A stretch of DNA of 6,064 nucleotides from Candidatus Dormiibacterota bacterium (GCA_003133485.1 PKXR01000051.1:8296-14359), one strand, 5' to 3'; counted from the stretch's first letter, positions 1 through 5,681 are shown. Notes: generated by a model from the letters alone, not told the origin. Made by a program: numbers and translations.

Positions 1-1724
1 TCGACCGTGCTTGGACGACCGTACCAATAGCCCTGGCCGAAGTCCACGCCAAGCGACCGGACGGCCCTGGCTTCGGCCTCGGTCTCAACCCCCTCGGCAA
101 TCAGCCGGCAGCCGGTCGCCCGCGCGAAGTGGCGGAGAGCTACGATCATCGCCTGGCGGGCCGGGTCAGCTGACACTCCGTGGACCAGACCGATGTCCAG
201 CTTGATGAAGTCAGCATTCAGCTCCACGATGTGAGCGAAGTTGGCCACTCCCGCGCCAGCATCGTCGACCGCGGTGAGGGCAGGGGCGAACTGACTTAGC
301 GCCTCTCGCAGCGATCGATAGTCCGTGATCAGCTTGTGCTCGGTGATTTCCAGCACCAACGAGCGGTTGGCGTGATCAAGTACAGATCGCAGCTGCTTCG
401 GTTTCTCCACCATTGTCGGCGAAATGTTGACGCTCAACCAGCGGCCGGCTGGGAGCTGGTGGGCATCCGAGACCGCTCGCTTCAAGGTCGCGAGTTCCAG
501 CTCCGCTCCTAAGCCGACACTCCAGGCGGCCGAGAAGTGGGCGTCGGGACGCTCCCCATCCGCGAATCGGGTGAGTGCTTCGTAGCCCACGACTGCGCCG
601 CTGTCGACTTCGACGATGGGCTGGAAGACAGGCTGGAATGCGTCACTGGTCATGATCTCCCGAATCTGAGTTCGGCGCTGAACGACTAGCCGCTCCGCCC
701 GCAGGCCGGGGACCAGGAGCGCACTTGCGGTGCTTCCAAACTCCGCGATCTCCGGAAGATTCTCGGTCAGGGCGTCGGCGTTCTCACTTCGAAGTGAGCC
801 GGCCACCAAAACTCCCAGGGTGATCTCACCGTATCGGATGGGCGCGTATGAGACAACTTGGACATTCGCCTCCGTCATCGCCCTGCCGTATTCGCCGTCC
901 TCGGGGCGTTGCCTCCAGCGTTCGGTCCAGGGTCCGGCGACGGCGTGCTCGATGAGGTACGCCGCCCGGGCTGCCGGGACACGATCCCCGGTCGAAACTG
1001 GGACGCGCCGGGGCGCACCCTGGGCCACCACGGTCGCTATCCCTTCGGCGCTGAACACCACCACATTCGAGAAATCCACCCCGCTTAGGCTGAGGAGTTC
1101 GGTGCAGATGGCGCCAGCGGTCTCCTCAGTGCTACCCGAGAGCTGGAGTCTCGACACGGCCGTCGCCAGCTCCAAGCTCTGTTGCTGCCTCAGGATGGTG
1201 CTCCTCAGGATCTGGATTACTACCACTACCAGGAGGAAGGCCAGGATGAGGGCGACCACGTCTCCTAGGACTATCGGCTGCCTGCCAATTACGTAAGTAG
1301 CGACCCCTCCGGCCAGCGAGGCCGACGCGAATCCAGCTGCCGTCCGGTAGGCGACCTTAGGGAGGGACGAGATGATCCGGAAGGCCACCCCGGTGAGGAG
1401 GACCATCTGCGAGTTTGCAGGGTCGCTAGCGCCGACCACTACTACGAAAACCGCCACGAGGCAGGCGGCGTCGCCTTGCCAACTGAAGCCACCTACGCGA
1501 TAGCCGTGAAACCACCACCATGCCAGCCAGACGAGTCCGGCGACCCCGGCCCACCTTAGCGTGGGTACGGCACTGGAGGAAAAGAGCATCAGGGGCACAG
1601 CCGTGATGAGCCCTGCTAGGGCGATCACGAGGAGGAACCAGCGAGCCCGCGGTAGCAGCGCGATCGGCGGGGCTAGCCGATGCAAAGCTCCACTGTGCGC
1701 GGTCGCCACACCTCCGCTCGCCAT
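1..1724 (-). CDS. Membrane-anchored GAF-like/EAL cyclic-di-GMP phosphodiesterase, C-terminus cut by window edge
   Basis: Read from ATG at 1724 down to the left edge, 574 codons without a stop. Residues about 27-172 contain five or six hydrophobic segments, for example LVIALAGLITAVPLMLF and the last one near 151-172. A short polar, Gln-rich linker follows, then a GAF-like sensor region (about 183-330), then an EAL domain from about 355. The EAL domain looks catalytically complete: EAL motif in YEALTRF (E382), N433 in NISP, E459 in LEITE, D487-D488 in DDAGAG, K508 in IKLD, E544 in AEGVE and Q564 in GQGYWYGRP. From family knowledge, such domains hydrolyse c-di-GMP to pGpG at the inner membrane face. 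No GGDEF domain precedes it. Only a short tail after the GRP motif should be missing. The gene is divergent from the tetR gene and is probably unrelated to the efflux genes. The Shine-Dalgarno is weak (GTGGG), so a nearby alternative start is possible. The ligand sensed is unknown. Confidence 0.93.
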   Translation of the reverse strand, partial: MASGGVATAHSGALHRLAPPIALLPRARWFLLVIALAGLITAVPLMLFSSSAVPTLRWAGVAGLVWLAWWWFHGYRVGGFSWQGDAACLVAVFVVVVGASDPANSQMVLLTGVAFRIISSLPKVAYRTAAGFASASLAGGVATYVIGRQPIVLGDVVALILAFLLVVVVIQILRSTILRQQQSLELATAVSRLQLSGSTEETAGAICTELLSLSGVDFSNVVVFSAEGIATVVAQGAPRRVPVSTGDRVPAARAAYLIEHAVAGPWTERWRQRPEDGEYGRAMTEANVQVVSYAPIRYGEITLGVLVAGSLRSENADALTENLPEIAEFGSTASALLVPGLRAERLVVQRRTQIREIMTSDAFQPVFQPIVEVDSGAVVGYEALTRFADGERPDAHFSAAWSVGLGAELELATLKRAVSDAHQLPAGRWLSVNISPTMVEKPKQLRSVLDHANRSLVLEITEHKLITDYRSLREALSQFAPALTAVDDAGAGVANFAHIVELNADFIKLDIGLVHGVSADPARQAMIVALRHFARATGCRLIAEGVETEAEARAVRSLGVDFGQGYWYGRPSTV

Positions 1725-1747
1725 GCTAGACCCACTTTCTGCTTTCA

Positions 1748-1776
1748 AGTTCACCGGCCAATAGCGGCCGAGTCAA
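1748..1776 (-). promoter_or_regulatory. Weak candidate promoter of the EAL gene with an inverted repeat in its spacer
   Basis: On the minus strand TTGACT (1776-1771) matches the -35 consensus at five of six bases. It is followed after 17 bases by TGAACT (1753-1748), a poor -10. The spacer contains the perfect inverted repeat CGGCC-N6-GGCCG (plus-strand 1755-1770), which could be a regulator site. Transcription would begin about 17 bases before the ATG at 1724. The -10 is weak, so this is tentative. Confidence 0.25.
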
Positions 1777-2037
1777 CTTCACTGTGCCCCGGTCGGCGCA
1801 GGAACGCTGCTACGGACGGGTGACGACCCGGGAGAGAAACCACTGCCCGGCGGGCCGGCCGACCGCTCGGCGTCGACGGAATCCGCGCGGAATTCTGCCC
1901 TGTGCGTTGGACGCGGCTTCAGTAGCGTTTGGCGCTTGTGGTCGAACTGAGTCAGCCGTCAATCCTGAGTCGTGGGCTCGGCGCTTCGCTCTTGGTGAGC
2001 TCTCGTCTTGACCTGGACGGCTGAAGCGGCACCGAGG

Positions 2038-2079
2038 CCGGGTGACCTCAGAGCTCAGTCCTCAACTGGAGTCACCGGG
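2038..2079. repeat. Inverted repeat GGTGAC/GTCACC, possible operator or RNA hairpin
   Basis: GGTGAC at 2041-2046 pairs perfectly with GTCACC at 2071-2076, leaving a 24-base loop. Two further C-G pairs are possible outside one mismatch on each side. The loop holds the palindrome GAGCTC. There is no T-tract, so it is not a standard terminator. It lies roughly 90-125 bases upstream of the tetR -35 element. A role as a protein-binding site or leader structure is speculative. Confidence 0.3.
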
Positions 2080-2165
2080 CGGGAGGAACCTCTCTGTGAG
2101 ATCTGGGGAACTCGATCCCTCTAGTGGATCTGGAAGCTTCTTTCAGTCAGTTCCCAGCGCGGAGC

Positions 2166-2195
2166 TTGACATTTACTGATCCATCAATCAATAAT
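2166..2195 (+). promoter_or_regulatory. Sigma-70-type promoter of the tetR gene, predicting a leaderless mRNA
   Basis: TTGACA at 2166-2171 is a perfect -35 hexamer and AATAAT at 2190-2195 matches TATAAT at five of six, with an 18-base spacer. The predicted first transcribed base, seven bases after the -10, is 2202, which is the A of the ATG. No Shine-Dalgarno precedes that ATG, which fits leaderless translation as known in Actinomycetota. This promoter is the main argument for starting the protein at 2202 rather than at upstream codons. Confidence 0.65.
2177..2189 (+). promoter_or_regulatory. Candidate TetR operator 1, inside the tetR promoter spacer
   Basis: TGATCCATCAATC lies between the -35 and -10 elements. 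Its first ten bases are the perfect palindrome TGAT-CC-ATCA. A related site, TGATTGATCTATC, occurs at 2801-2813 just before the MFS start, and both follow a TTGAC...ATTTA stretch. A repressor bound here would block RNA polymerase, giving the autoregulation usual for TetR proteins. The assignment to this TetR is inferred from position and repetition only. Confidence 0.5.
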
Positions 2196-2201
2196 AAGAT
2201 C

Positions 2202-2762
2202 ATGGCATCGCCCACCGGTGTGAGGACCCGCCAGACCGCCGAGGGCCGCCGGGAGCAGGTCCTCGACGCTGCGATTCATGAGTTTGCGGAACATGGTTTC
2301 CAGGGGGCGAGCACGGCCGCCATCGCCAAGCGGGCTGGAATCAGCCAGCCATATATATATGCTCTCTTCCCGAGCAAGCGAGAACTGTTCCTGGCAGTCC
2401 ACGACCGGGTAATCAAACGGGTGAGTAACACTTTCGAGAGGGCGGCGAAAGGCGCGTCTAACCCCCAGGAAGCCCTGCGCCGGATGGGCCAAGCGTATCC
2501 GGCGCTGGTCTCAGACCGGTTTTTCCTGCTTTGCCAGCTCCAGTGCTACGCGGCCGCCGGTGAGCCCGAAATTAGAGAGCCGGCGGCGGCGGCGTTCAGG
2601 CGCCTCCATCGCGATGTCGGGGTCTGGAGCGGGGCTACGCTCCTCGAGCTTGCCCAATTCTTCGCCGCCGGCATGCTCGCCAATGTGACGACCATCCTCG
2701 ATATTCCAGAGATCTGCGCGCCGCTTTGGCAAGACGAAGACCCTACGGCTGGCAGTGCCTGA
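2202..2762 (+). CDS. TetR/AcrR-family transcriptional repressor
   Basis: This 186-residue protein is of usual TetR length. The N-terminal DNA-binding domain is clear: helix 1 in VLDAAIHEFAEHGF (residues 20-33), then the helix-turn-helix STAAIAKRAGISQPYIYALF (37-56) ending in the typical PSKRELF. The rest is an all-helical ligand-binding and dimerisation region without a recognisable ligand signature. An in-frame start at 2124 would add 26 residues, but it lies upstream of the promoter and makes no sense for the fold, so ATG 2202 is chosen. The gene is followed after 67 bases by the MFS efflux gene on the same strand, the classic local repressor-pump arrangement. It probably represses itself and the pump through the TGATnnATCnATC sites, with release by a pump substrate. 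The inducer is unknown. Family assignment is very secure; the target is inferred. Confidence 0.95.
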   Translation: MASPTGVRTRQTAEGRREQVLDAAIHEFAEHGFQGASTAAIAKRAGISQPYIYALFPSKRELFLAVHDRVIKRVSNTFERAAKGASNPQEALRRMGQAYPALVSDRFFLLCQLQCYAAAGEPEIREPAAAAFRRLHRDVGVWSGATLLELAQFFAAGMLANVTTILDIPEICAPLWQDEDPTAGSA

Positions 2763-2787
2763 TGCCGTTTTAGGCGCGCCCCTTTTT

Positions 2788-2813
2788 TTGACCATTTAAG
2801 TGATTGATCTATC
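2788..2813 (+). promoter_or_regulatory. Candidate TetR operator 2 upstream of the MFS gene
   Basis: TTGACC (2788-2793), ATTTA (2794-2798) and TGATTGATCTATC (2801-2813) repeat the order of elements in the tetR promoter, with two single-base insertions. About 20 of the 24 bases of the tetR block are conserved. Here the -10 is poor: TATCCA at 2810-2815 or CATAAG at 2814-2819. A transcript from either would begin within or just after the Shine-Dalgarno of the pump. The site may therefore act as an operator on a transcript coming from tetR rather than as an independent promoter. Confidence 0.45.
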
Positions 2814-2816
2814 CAT

Positions 2817-2822
2817 AAGGAG
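2817..2822 (+). promoter_or_regulatory. Shine-Dalgarno of the MFS gene, fixing its start
   Basis: AAGGAG lies seven bases before the GTG at 2830. An earlier in-frame GTG at 2800 falls inside the operator-like block and has no ribosome site, so 2830 is the preferred start. Confidence 0.8.
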
Positions 2823-2829
2823 AAGCGCA

Positions 2830-4230
2830 GTGACTCGCCGCAATTCAACCTGGACCCTGGCCCTCGTTTCACTCGCCCTCTTCATGGTGACCCTCGACAA
2901 CCTGGTGGTGACGATTGCGCTGCCCAGCATCCGCCGTGCGCTAGGCGCCAACATCGGCTCCCTGGAGTGGACGGTGAATGCCTACACCCTGACCTTCGCG
3001 GTCCTGCTTCTCACCGGCGCCGCCCTGGGCGACCGCCTCGGCCGCCGTCGGATGTTCGTCGTGGGACTCACCATCTTCACCATCTCTTCCGCTGGCGCAG
3101 CGCTGGCTCCCAACATCAGCGCCCTGATCGCCGCCCGAGCGGTCCAAGGCGCAGGTGCCGCGATGGTGCTACCGCTGACGCTCACCCTTCTATCGGAGGC
3201 TTTTCCCGCTGGACGCCGAGGGATCGCCCTTGGTATCTGGTCGGGGATAAGCGGCCTTGGGGTAGCCTTGGGGCCAGTCGTGGGAGGGGCTGTCGTCACC
3301 GGGATCTCCTGGCACTGGATCTTCTGGCTCAACGTTCCGGTGGGCTTGGTCGTCGCTCCGCTCGCCCTGGCGCGCCTCACCGAAAGTCGCGGCCCGAACG
3401 GGCGCGTAGACCTGGCTGGTCTTCTTCTTGTCAGTGCAGGCCTCTTCGGCATTGTCTACGGAGTGGTGCGGGCGAACACGCTGGGCTGGGGCAGCGTCAC
3501 CATCATTGCCTCTCTAGCGGGCGGTGCTTTGCTGCTGGCAGGCTTCGTAGCCTGGGAGCTGCGCACTGCGGCGCCGATGCTGCCGATGCGCTTCTTCCGC
3601 GGCCGCGCCTTCTCCGCCACCAACGCAGTCTCCCTCGCGATGTACTTCGGGATGTTCGGCTCCGTGTTCCTGCTGGCCCAGTTCTTCCAGACTTCCCAGC
3701 ACTATTCGGCGCTCCAAGCGGGGATTCGCACTCTTCCTTGGACCGGGATGCCGATGATCGTGGCTCCCATCGCCGGACTTCTCTCGGACCGCGTGGGCAG
3801 TCGTCCTCTGATGGCGGCCGGCGTAGCGCTACAGGCGGTCGCGCTCGGGTGGATCGGGTCGATCACGACAGTTGGCACTCCTTACGGCGAGTTCATCGGT
3901 CCCTTCGCGATCGCCGGCATCGGCATGGCACTTGTCTTCGCTCCCGCCGCCAACGCCGTACTGGGAGCGGTTGGGAAGCACGAGGTGGGCCAGGCGTCGG
4001 GTGCGATGAATGCCATACGCGAGGTTGGCGGCGTCCTCGGCGTTGCTGTCCTGGCCACCGTCTTCAGCGCGAATGGGGGCTACGGTTCGCCCCAGCTCTT
4101 CGTCCGCGGACTGGTCCCGGCTGTGTTTGTCGGAGCCGCCGTGCTGGGCGCAGGAGCCCTGTGCGCTCTGCTGGTCCCCCGCCTCCAGCATGCCCAGACG
4201 AATCAGCGTATGGTGGCCGAATCGGCCTGA
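2830..4230 (+). CDS. DHA2-family MFS drug/proton antiporter (14 membrane helices)
   Basis: The 466-residue protein belongs to the EmrB/QacA-like DHA2 branch of the major facilitator superfamily, inner-membrane pumps that export hydrophobic or cationic compounds in exchange for protons. Visible signatures: the helix-1 motif LDNLVVTIALPSI (22-34, acidic D23 in the membrane), motif A GDRLGRRRM (67-75), motif B around R103 with QGAG (106-109), and the antiporter motif C GLGVALGPVVGGAV (142-155). Two extra central helices, LLLVSAGLFGIVYGVV and IIASLAGGALLLAGFVAW, separate the two six-helix halves, as expected for 14 segments. A second motif-A-like LLSDRVGSRPLM opens the C-terminal half. Start GTG 2830 has a strong AAGGAG. 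It follows the tetR gene and is likely controlled by it. It could export an antibiotic, dye or metabolite; the substrate cannot be read from the sequence. Length and motifs are intact. Confidence 0.95.
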   Translation: MTRRNSTWTLALVSLALFMVTLDNLVVTIALPSIRRALGANIGSLEWTVNAYTLTFAVLLLTGAALGDRLGRRRMFVVGLTIFTISSAGAALAPNISALIAARAVQGAGAAMVLPLTLTLLSEAFPAGRRGIALGIWSGISGLGVALGPVVGGAVVTGISWHWIFWLNVPVGLVVAPLALARLTESRGPNGRVDLAGLLLVSAGLFGIVYGVVRANTLGWGSVTIIASLAGGALLLAGFVAWELRTAAPMLPMRFFRGRAFSATNAVSLAMYFGMFGSVFLLAQFFQTSQHYSALQAGIRTLPWTGMPMIVAPIAGLLSDRVGSRPLMAAGVALQAVALGWIGSITTVGTPYGEFIGPFAIAGIGMALVFAPAANAVLGAVGKHEVGQASGAMNAIREVGGVLGVAVLATVFSANGGYGSPQLFVRGLVPAVFVGAAVLGAGALCALLVPRLQHAQTNQRMVAESA

Positions 4231-4239
4231 TTCTGGTGC

Positions 4240-4253
4240 GACCGGACGCGGTC
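4240..4253 (+). terminator. Small GC-rich hairpin after the MFS stop, possible weak terminator
   Basis: GACCG (4240-4244) and CGGTC (4249-4253) form a five-base-pair stem with loop GACG, starting ten bases after the MFS stop. No T-run follows, so termination would be inefficient or of the T-less type proposed for high-GC bacteria. Read-through into the VOC gene is possible. Confidence 0.25.
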
Positions 4254-4317
4254 ATCCTTACCGTGGTGCTCCGCCTAGCCAAGTCAGTTCAGCATCAATC
4301 CGTGCGAGAGATCCTTC

Positions 4318-4662
4318 GTGAATCAAGGCATCAGAACGATCATCTTCCCGGTCAAGGATGTAGCTCAAGCGAAGACGCTGTACAGCAGTCTTCTGGGTGT
4401 AGAACCCTATGCAGATACACCGTATTATGTTGGCTACAAAATTGGGGACCAAGAAATCGGCTTGGATCCCAATGGCCACACCCAAGGTATGATGGGGCCT
4501 GTCGGCTACTGTGAAGTTGACGATATTAAAAAGAGTCTGCGGCTACTACTGGACGCGGGTGCACAAATACAGCAAGATGTGAAAGAAGTCGGCGGAGGTA
4601 AGCTGATTGCGTCCGTCAAGGACGCTGACGGCAACCCCATCGGACTGGCTCAGTCTCCCTAA
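4318..4662 (+). CDS. VOC-superfamily (glyoxalase/bleomycin-resistance fold) protein
   Basis: The 114-residue protein has the beta-alpha-beta-beta-beta organisation of one VOC unit repeated: IRTIIFPVKDVAQAKTLYSS, LLGVEPY (25-31), GDQEIGLDPNGH (43-54), then VGYCEVDDIKKSLRLLLDAG (62-81), GGGKLIASVKDADGN (92-106) and IGLAQSP at the end. It is full length for a single-domain member. The His and Glu metal ligands of glyoxalase I are not evident (the first strand has IIFPV, the last IGLAQ), so a metal-free binding role or another VOC activity is as likely as catalysis. The start GTG 4318 has a weak GAGAG at 4306-4310. GC content is about 51% by hand count, well below the preceding pump gene, and AT-ending codons such as AAA, ATA and GAT are frequent, suggesting separate origin. 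It lies 87 bases after the pump on the same strand. The substrate is unknown; drug sequestration is one possibility. Confidence 0.88.
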   Translation: MNQGIRTIIFPVKDVAQAKTLYSSLLGVEPYADTPYYVGYKIGDQEIGLDPNGHTQGMMGPVGYCEVDDIKKSLRLLLDAGAQIQQDVKEVGGGKLIASVKDADGNPIGLAQSP

Positions 4663-5061
4663 TTGCACGAGTGCCGTATCCAGGGTCTGTCCCACCATAT
4701 CGGCCACTTTCATTGCCAGGAGAACACGTCACTTCCGACGCTTGAGAGCTGTGGAGCCGTGTGCACGACGACGGCGATCCGCTGCGATCCTAGCGTGGCT
4801 TTTGGATGTATCGCGGTAACTTTGGAGATGCCGCCGGACTGTCAGAGCCACCCGCTAAGGGGTGAACCGGGTACCTCCGTAACGGGCAGCTACCACATCA
4901 TGGAGCTGACACCACAGGTGAACTCCGAAGGCGACCAGTTTGGGCACCCTATCCGCAAGTCTTCGATCACGGAACGCTGTCAGCTGCGCAAAACATCGCA
5001 CCTCATGATGAGCAACGACGCGCCTCGAAGCGACCGGAGACTAGCGAGGTCCCAGGTATGA
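4663..5061 (+). CDS. Doubtful Cys-rich ORF between the VOC and GNAT genes
   Basis: This frame is the direct in-frame continuation of the VOC gene after its TAA. It opens with TTG at 4663 and ends with TGA at 5059-5061, overlapping the GNAT ATG as ATGA. The 132-residue product has eight or nine cysteines (ECR, FHCQ, ESCGAVC, RCD, FGC, PDC, ERC) and no domain I recognise. In favour of coding: the ATGA overlap, the open length, and third-position GC of about 70% by hand count, higher than positions one and two. Against: no Shine-Dalgarno at the TTG, mixed composition, no hydrophobic core pattern and a basic tail. It may be a decayed gene, a real small protein starting at an internal GTG or ATG, or noncoding leader of the GNAT gene. 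Confidence 0.25.
   Translation: MHECRIQGLSHHIGHFHCQENTSLPTLESCGAVCTTTAIRCDPSVAFGCIAVTLEMPPDCQSHPLRGEPGTSVTGSYHIMELTPQVNSEGDQFGHPIRKSSITERCQLRKTSHLMMSNDAPRSDRRLARSQV
4887..4908 (+). repeat. Inverted repeat or hairpin within the VOC-GNAT interval
   Basis: CAGCT (4887-4891) and CCA (4893-4895) pair with TGG (4901-4903) and AGCTG (4904-4908), giving eight base pairs with one bulged A and a five-base loop. No T-tract follows, so it is not an obvious terminator. It could be an operator or leader structure for the GNAT gene 150 bases downstream, or chance. Confidence 0.3.
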
Positions 5062-5681
5062 CCGTCGGCAGCGACGACTCGCCCCCCGGGCTCGGGATCC
5101 CCACCCTCACCGGCAGACTGGTCCGACTGGACCCACTTCGGCCCGACCACGCCACGGTGCTTCTCGCCACGGTGGCCGACCCCGAGGTGTGGCGCTGGAA
5201 GCTCGCCCCGTATCCCTCCAGCGTGGCGGAGATGCGCGAGGTCATCACCGACTTCCTGATCGGCCGGGGAACGGACCGCCAACCCTTTTTGGTGTCGCGG
5301 CTTGTGGACGGACGAGTTCTGGGCAGCACCACTCTTTACGAGTTGGACCGTCGGCACCAGCGGGTCGAAATGGGGTGGACGTGGCTGGAGCGTTCTGCCT
5401 GGGGGCAGGGCTACAACGAGGACCAGAAGTACTCTTTGCTCCAGTACATCTTCGAGACGATGGGGCTGCAGCGGGTCGCTTGGCGGCTAGACAGTCTCAA
5501 CCTGCGATCGAAGAACGCTCTGGAACGGCTCGGTTTCGTCTACGAGGGAAAACTGCGTAGCCACCAGCAGAGGCCGGACGGCAGCCGCCGGGACTCCCTC
5601 TGCTACAGCCTTCTGGCTGAGGAATGGCCGACGATCGGTCCTCGGCTACTGAAGATGGTAATGGCGAGAACCAAGCGCTGA
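5058..5681 (+). CDS. RimJ/RimL-like GNAT N-acetyltransferase
   Basis: The 207-residue protein is a GNAT-fold enzyme that transfers an acetyl group from acetyl-CoA to an amine. The first strand TLTGRLVRLDPLRPDHATVL (16-35) and the LGSTTLYELD strand (88-97) are typical of the Acetyltransf_3 subgroup. The acetyl-CoA loop is in RSAWGQGYN (112-120, with G116 and G118), followed by helix KYSLLQYIFETMG. The C-terminal half has SLNLRSKNALERLGFVYEGK (146-165), the hallmark of RimL-like members, then HQQRPDGSRRDS and LLAEEWP. ATG 5058 is preceded by GAGG at 5046-5049 with an eight-base gap and overlaps the upstream ORF stop as ATGA. Relatives acetylate ribosomal protein N-termini, amino acids or drugs; nothing here fixes the substrate. 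With a neighbouring efflux pump, modification of a toxic amine is conceivable. Composition is GC-rich again, unlike the VOC gene. Confidence 0.92.
   Translation: MTVGSDDSPPGLGIPTLTGRLVRLDPLRPDHATVLLATVADPEVWRWKLAPYPSSVAEMREVITDFLIGRGTDRQPFLVSRLVDGRVLGSTTLYELDRRHQRVEMGWTWLERSAWGQGYNEDQKYSLLQYIFETMGLQRVAWRLDSLNLRSKNALERLGFVYEGKLRSHQQRPDGSRRDSLCYSLLAEEWPTIGPRLLKMVMARTKR

Larger units (their letters stand above)
1725..2165. other. Divergent intergenic region without a convincing gene
   Basis: About 440 bases separate the EAL start from the tetR promoter. An open frame at 1784-2011 gives an Arg-rich product with no recognisable domain and no good ribosome site, and I do not believe it codes. Small repeats are visible: CTGAGTC at 1947-1953 and 1965-1971, GAGCTC twice, and GATCTGG at 2100-2106 and 2127-2133. 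A possible 27-codon ORF lies at 2096-2179 (GTG start, GGAGG at 2082-2086, TGA at 2177-2179), unsupported beyond that. I see no c-di-GMP riboswitch motif in front of the EAL gene. Confidence 0.6.

Noticed and set aside
730..1296. 188-codon plus-strand frame opposite the EAL gene
   Set aside because: Antisense shadow. The minus strand here carries the linker and GAF-like part of a continuous 574-codon gene with intact EAL motifs.
1784..2011. 75-codon plus-strand frame in the intergenic region
   Set aside because: Arg-rich product with no domain, no ribosome site and no coding-like pattern; likely chance in GC-rich DNA.
1725..2100. Possible c-di-GMP riboswitch upstream of the EAL gene
   Set aside because: No conserved c-di-GMP-I or -II core could be found on the minus strand.
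2100..2140. Stretch with several restriction-site-like words resembling a cloning-vector polylinker
   Set aside because: The words are short and not in a recognisable vector order, and the flanks are continuous with the intergenic DNA; probably coincidence.
2124..2201. Upstream in-frame start extending the TetR protein by 26 residues
   Set aside because: The extension covers the promoter and operator, has no ribosome site and precedes the normal TetR N-terminus, so ATG 2202 is preferred.
2763..2790. GGCGCGCC followed by a T-run between tetR and MFS, resembling a terminator
   Set aside because: GGCGCGCC is self-complementary with no loop, so it cannot form a stable stem. The T-run overlaps the TTGACC element. 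A weak GGCA/TGCC stem nearby is too short.
2967..4514. Long 515-codon plus-strand frame overlapping the pump and the start of the VOC gene
   Set aside because: It is a GC-rich shadow frame of the MFS gene, rich in Arg, Ser and Pro with no domain. The overlapped frame has unmistakable MFS motifs.
4690..4735. Segment that at first looked like an insertion-sequence terminus
   Set aside because: No matching inverted end was found near the transposase relic or elsewhere in the window, so nothing supports it.
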